64,000 bases of DNA from Mycobacterium yunnanensis. GTDB lineage: Bacteria; Actinomycetota; Actinomycetes; Mycobacteriales; Mycobacteriaceae. Shown in pieces: positions 46,405-55,393 of this stretch. Made by a program: the position numbers and the translations under genes. Position 1 is the first letter of the stretch, and each line of letters starts with the position of its first letter. The stretch lies in NCBI RefSeq assembly GCF_025823185.1, contig NZ_JACKVK010000008.1, forward strand, positions 1,042,312 through 1,106,311. The letters are read 5' to 3'. The notes beneath the pieces were generated by a model. The model did not search any database. It was not told where the DNA came from and saw only the letters and a list, made by a program, of their open reading frames with translations.

Positions 46405-47313
46405 GTGACCACCGCGCAGTGGAGCGAGGACTTCGAACACCTGCGTTCGCACCTGCTCGCGGTCGCCTACCGGCTTACCGGAACCTTCGCCGACGCCGAG
46501 GACGCGGTCCAGGACGCGTGGCTGCGATGGGACGCCCTCGGACCGCGCCGCGACGGCATCCTCGACCCGAGGGCGTGGCTGGTGACGGTCGTCAGCCGGA
46601 TCGGTCTCGACCGGCTGCGGTCGGCAGCGCACCGTCGGGAGACCTATTACGGCGAGTGGTTGCCGGAACCGGTGGTGACGGCGCTGGATCGATCGGACCC
46701 GCTGGCCGCCGTCGTCGCCGACGAGGACGCCCGCTTCGTCGCGATGGTCGTGCTCGAGCGGCTCACCCCTGATCAGCGCGTCGCCTTCGTGCTGCACGAC
46801 GGATTCGCCGTGCCATTCGGCGAGATCGCCGACGTCCTAGGCGTCAGCGCGGCGTCGGCCCGCCAACTCGCGTCCCGGGCGCGCCGCACCATCGCCGACG
46901 CCGAGGTGCCCCCGAGGGACCCGTCCCACGACGAGGTCGTCGGGCAGTTGACGGCCGCGATGGCTGCCGGCGACATGGCCGCCGTGGTGGCCCTGCTGCA
47001 CCCCGAGGTGACGTTCACCGGCGACTCGAACCGCAAGGCGCCCACCGCAGCCCGCGTCATCCACGGCCCGGACAAGGTGGCCCGCTTCATCTTCGGGCTC
47101 GCCGCGCGGTACGGCGCCAGGTTCCTGTCCTCCGCGGAGTTGGCGTTGGTCAACGGCGAACTCGGGGTGCTCACCGTAGGCTTCGAGGCCGACGCCGACG
47201 GGCCCGCGATGCAGCCCCACGTTCAGGCGCTCACCGTGCGCGACGGCAAGGTGGTCGCGATCTGGGACGTCGCCAACCCGGACAAGTTCACCGCCTCGCC
47301 GCTGCGCCCGTGA
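46405..47313 (+). CDS. sigJ: ECF41-type sigma factor, SigJ-like
   Basis: A 302-residue extracytoplasmic-function sigma factor. Region 2 is at about residues 8-75 (LLAVAYRLTGTFADAEDAVQDAWLRW) and region 4 at about 110-165 (PDQRVAFVLHDGFAVPFGEIADVLG). The C-terminal SnoaL-like extension is at about 175-295 (LLHPEVTFTGDSNRKAPTAA), the hallmark of ECF41, where it modulates activity in place of an anti-sigma factor. GTG start at 46405. The gene faces a carboxymuconolactone-decarboxylase-fold gene that has an ECF41-type promoter. Confidence 0.9.
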   Translation: MTTAQWSEDFEHLRSHLLAVAYRLTGTFADAEDAVQDAWLRWDALGPRRDGILDPRAWLVTVVSRIGLDRLRSAAHRRETYYGEWLPEPVVTALDRSDPLAAVVADEDARFVAMVVLERLTPDQRVAFVLHDGFAVPFGEIADVLGVSAASARQLASRARRTIADAEVPPRDPSHDEVVGQLTAAMAAGDMAAVVALLHPEVTFTGDSNRKAPTAARVIHGPDKVARFIFGLAARYGARFLSSAELALVNGELGVLTVGFEADADGPAMQPHVQALTVRDGKVVAIWDVANPDKFTASPLRP

Positions 47314-47361
47314 CTCCGTCGCGTGTGCTGTGGGATCGAGGAATTCGCCCCCATCGCGATC

Positions 47362-47958
47362 TCACTGCACACCCGACGGGTCCGCCCACGGGACCCGGCA
47401 AGCGTCCCCGGAGCTGAAGCCCTGCTCGGTGATGCCCAGTGCCGTGTTCATCCGGGCGCGCATGTTCTCGACGCCGATCTGATAGGTCAGCTCCATCACG
47501 CCGGCGTCGCCGAACCGCCGGCGCAAGTCGGCGACGTGCTCGTCGGTGACGAGGTGCGGATCGGTGCTCATCGCGTCGGCGTAGGCGATCGCGGCGCGTT
47601 CGTCGTCGGAGAAGAGCGGCGACGTCGCGTAGTCGTCGACGTGCTTCAGTCGCTCGACGTCGAGTCCGTTCATCCGGATCAGCATCGCGCCGAAGTCGAC
47701 GCACCACGAACAGCCGACGGTGCGCGCCGTCCAATACACCGCGAGTTCCCGAACGGCGGCCGGCAGTTCCCGTGACCCGCGCTCCAGCAGCGTTTCGTGC
47801 ACGGCGTTCGCGACGAGCAGCGGCATGTGGTGCGCACCCACGGCGAACGGCACCGGCACCTCGCCGAAGCGGCGTTTGGCGTAGCGGTACATCAGCCGCG
47901 CGGTCAGCGAGGCCTTCGTCGGCGGCAGGGGAGCGATGCGGGGGCGTTGATCGGTCAT
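47362..47958 (-). CDS. carboxymuconolactone decarboxylase / AhpD-fold protein
   Basis: A 198-residue protein of the CMD/AhpD fold. The core at about residues 60-120 includes WTARTVGCSWCVDFGAMLIRMNGLDVERL, with a CSWC cysteine pair in the position of the AhpD redox motif. Such genes are the usual genomic partners of ECF41 sigma factors. ATG at 47958 has no ribosome binding site, and an ECF41-type promoter ends only about 8 bases upstream, so the transcript is probably leaderless. It may handle peroxides or another oxidised small molecule. Confidence 0.82.
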   Translation of the reverse strand: MTDQRPRIAPLPPTKASLTARLMYRYAKRRFGEVPVPFAVGAHHMPLLVANAVHETLLERGSRELPAAVRELAVYWTARTVGCSWCVDFGAMLIRMNGLDVERLKHVDDYATSPLFSDDERAAIAYADAMSTDPHLVTDEHVADLRRRFGDAGVMELTYQIGVENMRARMNTALGITEQGFSSGDACRVPWADPSGVQ

Positions 47959-47966
47959 GCCATCTA

Positions 47967-47993
47967 GACGAGACGGCCCGCCAATGTGTGACA
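47967..47993 (-). promoter_or_regulatory. ECF41-type promoter of the CMD-fold gene
   Basis: On the minus strand TGTCACA (47993-47987), a 16-base spacer and CGTC (47970-47967) match the published ECF41 consensus TGTCACA-N16-CGTC. The start codon lies within 9 bases of the -10 element. Confidence 0.8.
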
Positions 47994-48010
47994 CGCACCC
48001 CGTGGGGCGA

Positions 48011-48781
48011 CTAGCGAGCGAACATCAACGCGCGCTTGACCTCTTGGATCGCCTTGGTCACCTGGATGCCACGCGGGCAGGCCTCGGTGCAGTTGAAGGT
48101 GGTCCGGCACCGCCACACCCCGTCGACCTCGTTGAGGATGTCGAGGCGTTCGGCGGCAGCCTCGTCGCGGCTGTCGAAGATGAACCGGTGGGCGTTCACG
48201 ATCGCGGCGGGCCCGAAGTAGGAGCCCTCGTTCCAGAACACCGGGCAGCTCGTCGTGCAGCACGCGCAGAGGATGCACTTGGTGGTGTCGTCGTAGCGGG
48301 CGCGGTCGGTCTGGCTTTGAATGCGCTCGCGCGTCGGCTCGTTGCCGCTGGTGATGAGGAACGGCTTCACTGCGCGGAACGCGTCGAAGAACGGCTCCAT
48401 GTCCACGACGAGGTCTTTCTCGACGGGCAGTCCGCGAATCGGCTCGATCGTGATGGTCAGCTGCTTGCCCGGCTTCTTCGGCAGCATGTCGCGCATCAGC
48501 ACCTTGCACGCCAACCGGTTCACCCCGTTGATGCGCATCGCGTCGGACCCGCACACGCCGTGCGCGCACGACCGACGGAAGGTCAGCGTGCCGTCGAGGT
48601 ACCACTTCGCGTAGTGCAGCAGGTTGAGCAGCCGGTCGGTCGGCAGGCACGGCACGCGGAAGCTTTGGAAGCCCGCGCCGTCGGGATCGTCGGGGTTGAA
48701 GCGCGCGATCTTGAGCGTGACCATCACGGCGCCCTCGGGCACCGGTGGCGTCTCTTGCTTGTCCAGAACAGGTGCGCTCAT
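48011..48781 (-). CDS. sdhB: succinate dehydrogenase iron-sulfur subunit
   Basis: A 256-residue SdhB. The [2Fe-2S] ligands are in SCAHGVCGSDAM plus the later LAC, with aspartate in one position as in E. coli. The [4Fe-4S] and [3Fe-4S] ligands are in CILCACCTTSCP, CRTTFNC and CTEACP. It passes electrons from SdhA to the quinone site. Its ATG overlaps the sdhA stop (TGATG). Confidence 0.96.
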   Translation of the reverse strand: MSAPVLDKQETPPVPEGAVMVTLKIARFNPDDPDGAGFQSFRVPCLPTDRLLNLLHYAKWYLDGTLTFRRSCAHGVCGSDAMRINGVNRLACKVLMRDMLPKKPGKQLTITIEPIRGLPVEKDLVVDMEPFFDAFRAVKPFLITSGNEPTRERIQSQTDRARYDDTTKCILCACCTTSCPVFWNEGSYFGPAAIVNAHRFIFDSRDEAAAERLDILNEVDGVWRCRTTFNCTEACPRGIQVTKAIQEVKRALMFAR

Positions 48782-50535
48782 CAGTACTTCCGTTCCATCG
48801 GCTCGTAACGCGTCTGCACCACCGGCTTGTAGTCCAACCGGATGTCGCTGAGCAGGTCGGTGCCCTGCTTGTAGGCCATGGTGTGACGCATGTAGTTGGT
48901 GTCGTCGCGGTTGGGGTAGTCCTCACGCGCGTGCCCGCCGCGGGATTCCTTGCGGTTGAGCGCACCGACGACGGTGACCTCGGCCAGCTCCAGCAGGAAG
49001 CCGAGCTCGATGGCCTCGAGGAGGTCGCTGTTGTACCGCTTGCCCTTATCCTGCACCGTGATTCGGGAGTAGCGCTCCTTGAGACCGTGAATGTCGGTCA
49101 GCGCCTGCTTGAGGGTCTCCTCGGTGCGGAACACCGCGGCGTTGTTGTCCATCGACTGCTGCAGGGCGCCACGGATGTCGGCCACCCGCTCGTTGCCGTG
49201 CTCGGAGAGGATGTCACCGACCCAGTCGGTCACCATGCTCGCCGGGGTCTGCGGCATGTCGACGAAGTCGTGGCCCAGCGCGTAGCTGGCCGCGGCGATG
49301 CCCGCCCGCCGGCCGAACACGTTGATGTCCAGCAGCGAGTTGGTGCCCAGACGGTTGGACCCGTGCACCGACACGCAGGCGCACTCACCCGCGGCATACA
49401 GCCCGGGCACGATCGAGTCGTTGTCGCGCAGCACCTGGCCGTTCACCGTGGTCGGGATGCCGCCCATCACGTAGTGGCACGTCGGGTAGACGGGCACCAG
49501 CTCGGTGACGGGGTCGACGCCCAGGTAGGTGCGGGCGAACTCGGTGATGTCGGGGAGCTTCGCCTCCAAGACGTCGGCGCCTAGGTGGCGAACGTCGATG
49601 TAGACGTAGTCCTTGTTGGGGCCGGCGCCGCGGCCCTCGAGCACCTCGAGCACCATCGACCGGGCCACGATGTCGCGGGGCGCGAGGTCGACGATCGTCG
49701 GGGCGTAGCGCTCCATGAAGCGTTCGCCGTCGGCGTTGAGCAACCGACCGCCCTCACCGCGCACCGCCTCGGAGATCAAGATTCCGAGCCCGGCAAGGCC
49801 GGTCGGGTGGAACTGGTGAAACTCCATGTCTTCCAAGGGAAGTCCCTTGCGGAAGATGATGCCGAGCCCGTCGCCGGTCAGGGTGTGGGCGTTCGACGTG
49901 GTCTTGTACATCCGGCCCGACCCGCCGGTGGCGAACACGATCGCCTTGGCGTGGAAGACGTGGATGTCGCCGCTGGCCAGTTCGTAGGCCACGATGCCGG
50001 TGGCGACGGGTCCGCCGGGGGTGTCGGACATGATGAGGTCGAGCGCGTAGAACTCGTTGAAGAATTCGACGTCGTGCTTGACGCAGTTTTGGTACAGCGT
50101 CTGAAGGATCATGTGGCCGGTGCGGTCGGCGGCGTAACAGGCGCGGCGGACGGGGGCCTTGCCGTGGTCACGGGTGTGCCCACCGAAGCGGCGCTGGTCG
50201 ATGCGACCCTCGGGCGTCCGGTTGAACGGCATGCCCATCTTCTCGAGGTCGTAGACCGCGTCGATGGCTTCCTTGCACATGATCTCGACGGCGTCCTGGT
50301 CGGCGAGGTAGTCGCCGCCCTTGACGGTGTCGAAGGTGTGCCACTCCCAGTTGTCGTCCTCGACGTTGGCCAGCGCGGCGCACATGCCGCCCTGGGCGGC
50401 GCCGGTGTGGCTGCGGGTCGGGTACAGCTTGGTCAGCACGGCGGTGCGCACGCGAGGTCCTGCTTCGACGGCCGCGCGCATGCCTGCGCCGCCCGCGCCG
50501 ACGATGACGACGTCGTATCGGTGTTCGATCAACAT
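48781..50535 (-). CDS. sdhA: succinate dehydrogenase flavoprotein subunit
   Basis: A 584-residue SdhA with the FAD-binding VIVGAGGAGMRAAVEAG, the histidine in SHTGAAQGG for covalent FAD attachment, and the catalytic segment FHPTGLAGLGILISEAVRGEGG. The C-terminus has GGHAREDYPNRDD. It oxidises succinate to fumarate. It lies 19 bp after sdhD in the sdhCDAB operon. Confidence 0.97.
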   Translation of the reverse strand: MLIEHRYDVVIVGAGGAGMRAAVEAGPRVRTAVLTKLYPTRSHTGAAQGGMCAALANVEDDNWEWHTFDTVKGGDYLADQDAVEIMCKEAIDAVYDLEKMGMPFNRTPEGRIDQRRFGGHTRDHGKAPVRRACYAADRTGHMILQTLYQNCVKHDVEFFNEFYALDLIMSDTPGGPVATGIVAYELASGDIHVFHAKAIVFATGGSGRMYKTTSNAHTLTGDGLGIIFRKGLPLEDMEFHQFHPTGLAGLGILISEAVRGEGGRLLNADGERFMERYAPTIVDLAPRDIVARSMVLEVLEGRGAGPNKDYVYIDVRHLGADVLEAKLPDITEFARTYLGVDPVTELVPVYPTCHYVMGGIPTTVNGQVLRDNDSIVPGLYAAGECACVSVHGSNRLGTNSLLDINVFGRRAGIAAASYALGHDFVDMPQTPASMVTDWVGDILSEHGNERVADIRGALQQSMDNNAAVFRTEETLKQALTDIHGLKERYSRITVQDKGKRYNSDLLEAIELGFLLELAEVTVVGALNRKESRGGHAREDYPNRDDTNYMRHTMAYKQGTDLLSDIRLDYKPVVQTRYEPMERKY

Positions 50536-50554
50536 GGTGTGAACTCCCTTTGGC

Positions 50555-51037
50555 TCAGGAAATGTTTGCGTCGAACGTCAACAGCACGTACGTGCCGAGC
50601 ACCAGCGTGAAGAGCACCGACAGGCCAAGCAGGGTGTTGAGCCAGAACTTGGTCGTGTCCTTGCGGGCGTAGTCGTTGATGATCGTGCGCATGCCGTTGC
50701 CGCCGTGCAGCTGGGCCAGCCACAGCAGCAGCAGGTCCCAGGTCTGCCAGAACGGCGAGGCCCAGCGCTGTGCGACGTAGTTGAAGTCGATCCGGTAGAC
50801 GCCACCATCCCAAATCAGACCGATGAAGAGATGCCCGAGCGCCAGCACGACGAGGACGACGCCGGAGAAGCGCATGAACAACCAGGCGTACTTCTCGAAG
50901 TTCGGCATGGCGCTGCGGCCGCGGGGCGCGCGGGGGTTGTCCAGGCCGGGCGGCCGGTCGTAGCTGCGCTGCATGACCGGAGCCGGGCCGCCGCGTTCGG
51001 AGACGTGGTCGTACGGGTTCTCGCGAGAAGGACTCAT
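50555..51037 (-). CDS. sdhD: succinate dehydrogenase membrane anchor subunit D
   Basis: A 160-residue membrane anchor with three helices; a hydrophilic N-terminus of about 45 residues precedes them. The LGHLFIGLIW segment contains a likely haem-ligand histidine, and the LHGGNGMRTIINDYARK segment is conserved in mycobacterial SdhD. ATG at 51037 overlaps the sdhC stop by four bases. Confidence 0.92.
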   Translation of the reverse strand: MSPSRENPYDHVSERGGPAPVMQRSYDRPPGLDNPRAPRGRSAMPNFEKYAWLFMRFSGVVLVVLALGHLFIGLIWDGGVYRIDFNYVAQRWASPFWQTWDLLLLWLAQLHGGNGMRTIINDYARKDTTKFWLNTLLGLSVLFTLVLGTYVLLTFDANIS

Positions 51038-51459
51038 AGGAAACGCTCCGCCATGTGCATGCCCATCACTCCGAGGGCCGCGATGAATACGCTGATCCAC
51101 ACGCCGAGGACGATCCAGAGCATCAGGCGCTGGTACTTCGGACCGTGCTGCCAGAAGTCGATCAGGATGATTCGGATGCCGTTGAGCGCGTGGTAGAGAA
51201 CCGCCACGACCAGACCCATCTCCATGAGGCCGATGATCGGCGTCTTGTAGGTGTCGATGATCGCGTTGTATGCCTCGGGGCTGACCCGCACGAGCGCCGT
51301 GTCGAGCACGTGCACGAAGAGGAAGAAGAAGATCGTCGCGCCCGTCACGCGGTGCAGTACCCACGACCACATGCCGGGGTCTCCGCGATAGAGGGTGCGG
51401 CGTTTCGTCGGCGACGACCGCGGTGCGGGTGTCGCGGAATCCGCTGTTGTCTGCGTCAT
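51034..51459 (-). CDS. sdhC: succinate dehydrogenase cytochrome b556 subunit
   Basis: A 141-residue membrane anchor with three helices. The SWVLHRVTGATIFFFLFVHVLDT segment carries the quinone-site Ser/Arg pattern, and a histidine in LYHALNGIRIILIDFW is the likely haem ligand. First gene of sdhCDAB. It is divergent from cdd across a 246-bp region. Confidence 0.94.
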   Translation of the reverse strand: MTQTTADSATPAPRSSPTKRRTLYRGDPGMWSWVLHRVTGATIFFFLFVHVLDTALVRVSPEAYNAIIDTYKTPIIGLMEMGLVVAVLYHALNGIRIILIDFWQHGPKYQRLMLWIVLGVWISVFIAALGVMGMHMAERFL

Positions 51460-51607
51460 GTTCGAGTACTCACTTCCGCGCCTCCAACACCTTCGGTGGA
51501 CGGTCTGGGAGACGGCGGTTCGATGCTGCCAATTCGTTGCCCCATACCTGTTCGTGACTCTAATGCCAGTTACAGCATGTAAAGAACCGGCGTGAGACCG
51601 TTGATTG

Positions 51608-51639
51608 CCCTAATACCATGGAAATTAGGGTGACCTAAT
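51608..51639. promoter_or_regulatory. three ATTAGG/CCTAAT words between sdhC and cdd
   Basis: CCCTAAT (51608-51614), ATTAGGG (51624-51630) and CCTAAT (51634-51639) form two overlapping dyads. They recall DtxR/IdeR half-sites but do not have the 19-bp IdeR spacing, so the binding protein is uncertain. Confidence 0.35.
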
Positions 51640-51705
51640 CGAATTCGCAGCGGTAGAACTGGAGCTACTAAATGCATTCAGAAATGCGGCGACGGGCTGG
51701 TCTCG

Positions 51706-52110
51706 ATGGCTGACGTGGACTGGAAGACGTTGCGCGACAAGGCGATCGAGGTTTCCGGTGGGGCGTATGCGCCCTATTCGGGCTTCCCGGTCGGGGCGTC
51801 GGCGGTGACCACCGACGGCCGAATCCTCGCCGGATGCAATGTGGAAAATGTCTCATATGGGTTAGGACTTTGCGCCGAGTGTTCGGTGGTCTGCGCACTG
51901 CATTCCACCGGCGGGGGCAGGCTGGCCGCACTCGTCTGCGTCGACGCCGTCGGCAACCTGTTGATGCCCTGCGGGCGGTGCAGGCAGTTGCTGCTCGAGC
52001 ACGGCGGGCCAGGGATGCTCGTCGACCACCCCGCCGGACCCCGGCCGCTGAGCGATCTGCTGCCCGACGCCTTTGGTCCCGACGACCTCGAGCGGGTGCG
52101 ATCACGATGA
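51706..52110 (+). CDS. cdd: cytidine deaminase
   Basis: A 134-residue zinc cytidine deaminase, converting cytidine and deoxycytidine to uridine forms. The catalytic motif is LCAECSVVCAL with the glutamate after CA, and the zinc cysteines are in PCGRCRQ. NVENVSYG binds substrate. Its stop overlaps the deoA ATG (ATGA). First gene of cdd-deoA-add. Confidence 0.95.
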   Translation: MADVDWKTLRDKAIEVSGGAYAPYSGFPVGASAVTTDGRILAGCNVENVSYGLGLCAECSVVCALHSTGGGRLAALVCVDAVGNLLMPCGRCRQLLLEHGGPGMLVDHPAGPRPLSDLLPDAFGPDDLERVRSR

Positions 52111-53420
52111 CGGAGTTCGACTTCGACGCCCCGACCGTCATTCGTACCAAGCGCGACGGCGGCGTGCTCTCCGACGCCGCCATCGACTGGGTGATCGAGA
52201 ACTACACCAGCGGCGTGGTGGCCGACGAGCAGATGTCGGCATTGCTCATGGCCATCTTCCTGCGCGGGATGACCCCGGGGGAGATCGCCCGCTGGACCGC
52301 GGCGATGATCGACTCCGGCGATCGCTTCGACTTCGGCGACCTTCGCCGCGACGGCAAGCCGCTGCGGCTCGTCGACAAGCACTCCACCGGAGGGGTCGGC
52401 GACAAGATCACCATTCCGCTGGTGCCCGTCGTGATGGCTTGTGGCGCGGCGGTGCCGCAGGCGGCCGGACGGGGGCTCGGCCACACCGGCGGCACCCTCG
52501 ACAAGCTGGAGGCGATCTCAGGCTTCACCGCCGAGCTGTCCAAAGACCGGATCCGCCAACAGCTTCAAGATCTCGGCGCGGCGATCTTCGCCGCGGGGGA
52601 CCTCGCGCCCGCCGACCGCAAGATCTACGCCCTGCGCGACGTCACGGCCACCACCGAGTCGCTGCCGCTGATTGCGAGCTCGGTGATGAGCAAGAAGCTC
52701 GCCGAGGGCGCCCAGGCTCTGGTGCTGGACACCAAGGTCGGGCGGGGCGCCTTCCTCACCTCCGAGGACGAGGCCCGTCGACTGGCCGCGACGATGGTCG
52801 AACTCGGATGGGCCAGCGGCGTCGACACCCGCGCGGTGCTGACCGACATGGACCGGCCGTTGGGCCTGACCGTCGGCAACGCCGTCGAGGTCGCCGAATC
52901 CCTCGACGTGCTGGCCGGCGGCGGCCCCGAGGACGTCGTCGAGATCACGGTGACGTTGGCGCGCGAGATGCTCGACGCGGTCGGCGCCGACGGGGTTGAC
53001 CCCGCGCAGACGTTGCGTGACGGCACCGCGATGGACCGCTTCCGCGACCTCGTCGAGGCTCAGGGCGGCGACCTGTCGGTACCGCTTCCGATCGGCGCGC
53101 ACACCGAGACGGTGACCGCACCCCGGGGTGGCACGATGGGCGACATCGACGCAATGGCGGTGGGACTCGCGGTGTGGCGGCTCGGTGCGGGCCGCTCGAC
53201 TCCGGGCGGCCGGGTGCAGTTCGGCGCTGGCGTGCGGATGCACCGCAGGCCCGGTGATCCCGTCGTCGCGGGTGAGCCGCTCTTCACGCTGTACACCGAC
53301 ACCCCGGAACGCTTCTCCGGTGCGCTGGCCGAACTCGACGGCGGCTGGAGCGTCGGCGCCGAGGCACCCGAGGTGCGCCCCTTGATCATCGACAGGATCA
53401 CCCGAGGAGGTAACCCATGA
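52107..53420 (+). CDS. deoA: thymidine phosphorylase
   Basis: A 437-residue pyrimidine-nucleoside phosphorylase. The phosphate-binding [10 protein letters not shown] motif, [17 protein letters not shown] and the [17 protein letters not shown] segment are intact. It releases thymine or uracil with (deoxy)ribose 1-phosphate. The ATG at 52107 overlaps the cdd stop, and the stop overlaps the add ATG. Confidence 0.95.
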   Translation: MTEFDFDAPTVIRTKRDGGVLSDAAIDWVIENYTSGVVADEQMSALLMAIFLRGMTPGEIARWTAAMIDSGDRFDFGDLRRDGKPLRLVDKHSTGGVGDKITIPLVPVVMACGAAVPQAAGRGLGHTGGTLDKLEAISGFTAELSKDRIRQQLQDLGAAIFAAGDLAPADRKIYALRDVTATTESLPLIASSVMSKKLAEGAQALVLDTKVGRGAFLTSEDEARRLAATMVELGWASGVDTRAVLTDMDRPLGLTVGNAVEVAESLDVLAGGGPEDVVEITVTLAREMLDAVGADGVDPAQTLRDGTAMDRFRDLVEAQGGDLSVPLPIGAHTETVTAPRGGTMGDIDAMAVGLAVWRLGAGRSTPGGRVQFGAGVRMHRRPGDPVVAGEPLFTLYTDTPERFSGALAELDGGWSVGAEAPEVRPLIIDRITRGGNP

Positions 53421-54505
53421 CCACGCCGTTGACGCTCGAGAACATCCAACGAGCGCCCAAGGCCCTGCTGCACGATCACCTCGACGGTGGTCTGCGGCCG
53501 GCGACGGTGGTGGAGTTGGCCGCCGAGTTCGGCTACGACGGGCTGCCCACCACCGACGTCGACGAGCTGGCCACCTTCTTCCGCACCGCGGCCCACAGCG
53601 GCTCGCTGGTCCGGTACCTGGAGCCCTTCGCGCACACGGTCGGGGTCATGCAGACCCCGGAGGCGCTGCACCGCGTGGCCCTCGAGTGCGTCGAAGACCT
53701 GGCGGCCGACTCGGTGGTCTACGCCGAGATCCGGTTCGCCCCCGAACTGCACATCGACGGCGGTCTCTCGCTGGACGCGGTCGTGGACGCGGTGCTGGCC
53801 GGTTTCGCCGACGGTGAGAAGGCGGCGGCCGCGAACGGCAAGACGATCACGGTGCGCTGCCTGGTGACCGCGATGAGGCACGCCGCCCGTTCGCGGGAGA
53901 TCGCCGAACTCGCCGTACGGTTCCGCGACAAGGGAGTCGTGGGGTTCGACATCGCCGGCGCCGAGGCCGGTTATCCGCCCACGCGCCACCTCGACGCCTT
54001 CGAGTACATGCGGAACAACAACGCCCGGTTCACCATTCACGCCGGCGAGGCCTTCGGCCTGCCGTCCATCCAGGAGGCGATCGCGTTCTGCGGTGCTGAT
54101 CGGCTGGGCCACGGCGTGCGCATCGTCGACGACATCACCGTCCACGACGACTCCGACGCAACCCTCGGCCGGCTGGCGTCCCTGTTGCGCGACAAGCGAA
54201 TTCCGCTCGAACTGTGCCCGTCGTCGAACGTCCAGACCGGCGCGGTGGCCAGCATCGCCGCGCACCCCTTCGCGTTGCTGGCCCGGTTGCGCTTCCGGGT
54301 GACGGTCAACACCGACAACCGTTTGATGAGCGACACCACGATGAGCCAGGAGATGCTGCGTCTGGTCGACGCCTTCGGCTACGGCTGGAGCGATCTGGAG
54401 CGGTTCACCATCAACGCGATGAAGTCGTCGTTCATCCCGTTCCGGGAGCGCCTCGAGTTGATCGACGACGTCATCAAACCGCGGTACGCCGTCCTCGTCG
54501 GCTAG
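53417..54505 (+). CDS. add: adenosine deaminase
   Basis: A 362-residue zinc adenosine deaminase. The metal and catalytic residues are in [23 protein letters not shown] and [11 protein letters not shown]. It converts adenosine to inosine. Last gene of the salvage operon, followed by a strong terminator. Confidence 0.96.
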   Translation: MTTPLTLENIQRAPKALLHDHLDGGLRPATVVELAAEFGYDGLPTTDVDELATFFRTAAHSGSLVRYLEPFAHTVGVMQTPEALHRVALECVEDLAADSVVYAEIRFAPELHIDGGLSLDAVVDAVLAGFADGEKAAAANGKTITVRCLVTAMRHAARSREIAELAVRFRDKGVVGFDIAGAEAGYPPTRHLDAFEYMRNNNARFTIHAGEAFGLPSIQEAIAFCGADRLGHGVRIVDDITVHDDSDATLGRLASLLRDKRIPLELCPSSNVQTGAVASIAAHPFALLARLRFRVTVNTDNRLMSDTTMSQEMLRLVDAFGYGWSDLERFTINAMKSSFIPFRERLELIDDVIKPRYAVLVG

Positions 54506-54506
54506 G

Positions 54507-54555
54507 GATTTCGGCGTGATCACCGGCGCTGACCGCCGGTGATCACGCCGAAATC
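54507..54555. terminator. 22-bp bidirectional terminator after add
   Basis: Perfect 22-bp arms (54507-54528 and 54534-54555) with a 5-base loop, between the add stop and the stop of the convergent hydrolase gene; the right arm reaches the hydrolase stop codon. Confidence 0.9.
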
Positions 54556-55393
54556 ACGCGAGGACCTCGCGCAGGCGCGCGGCGAAGCCGTTCGTGGGGT
54601 CCATGAACCCGCCGTGGTCGCCCGGAAAATCGGTGGTCGGCACGCCCAGTCGATCGGCCACCGCGACCGAAGTCCGCTGCGTCAGCAGGTGACCCGACTC
54701 GGCGCCCAGGCCGATCACGATCCGGGTGGGCGACGCGCGCAGCGCCTCGAAGTCCGGAACGTATTGCGTGGTCGGGGCCAGATCGTGCAGGAAGAAGCGG
54801 GCGCCCTCGGCCGTCGCCTGCTCGGGGTCGACCGGTTCGCCCTGCGGCTCGACGGGGCCGTCGGACTCCGAACCGTGGGCCGACACGTCGAAGCCCGCGT
54901 TGACCATGAACTTCATCCACGCCGCGTGCAATCCCTCGGTACGGAACGTCGCCACGATGTCCTCGGTGGCAGCCCGCTGTCGATCGGCGTCGGGCAGCAG
55001 TTCCAGCAGGGGCGGTTCGTGGGCCACCAGCGTACCGATCCGGCCGGGGTGACGGGTGACCATCGCCAGTCCGGTCACCGCGCCACCCCTGGAGCCGAAG
55101 ACGTCGGCCGACGGCGAGCCGAGCGCGTCGAGGATCGCCGCCACGTCGTCCGCGCGCAGTTCGGGGTTGGACGGTCCGTCGGGGTCGTCGACCGGGCTGC
55201 TCCCGAAACCCCGGGGGTCGTAGGTGACGACGGTCCGATCGGTGGCCATGGCACGGGCCAGCGGGCCGAATTCTGCGGCAGCCATGGGGGACCCGATGAC
55301 GAATAGCAGCGGTCCACGGCCGCGGACCTCGTAGTGCAGGCGAGCGCCGGGTACGTCCAGGGAGCGGGAGACGAGGCCGTCAGTGGTGGTCAT
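54554..55393 (-). CDS. alpha/beta-hydrolase fold protein with altered nucleophile
   Basis: A 279-residue alpha/beta-hydrolase. The oxyanion region (FVIGSPMAA), DPRGFGSS and the C-terminal catalytic histidine in GDHGGFMDP are present. The nucleophile elbow reads VFGSRGGAV, so the serine expected at the centre of G-x-S-x-G is arginine, encoded AGG. Either the protein is not a classic serine hydrolase or this is a point change. It overlaps the 3' end of the PucR gene by 14 bp and is probably co-transcribed with it. Confidence 0.8.
   Translation of the reverse strand: MTTTDGLVSRSLDVPGARLHYEVRGRGPLLFVIGSPMAAAEFGPLARAMATDRTVVTYDPRGFGSSPVDDPDGPSNPELRADDVAAILDALGSPSADVFGSRGGAVTGLAMVTRHPGRIGTLVAHEPPLLELLPDADRQRAATEDIVATFRTEGLHAAWMKFMVNAGFDVSAHGSESDGPVEPQGEPVDPEQATAEGARFFLHDLAPTTQYVPDFEALRASPTRIVIGLGAESGHLLTQRTSVAVADRLGVPTTDFPGDHGGFMDPTNGFAARLREVLA

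Noticed and set aside
51608..51639. IdeR iron box upstream of sdhC
   Set aside because: ATTAGG/CCTAAT words are present, but their spacings (4 and 9 bases, one in inverted order) do not give the 19-bp IdeR consensus; kept only as a low-confidence dyad.
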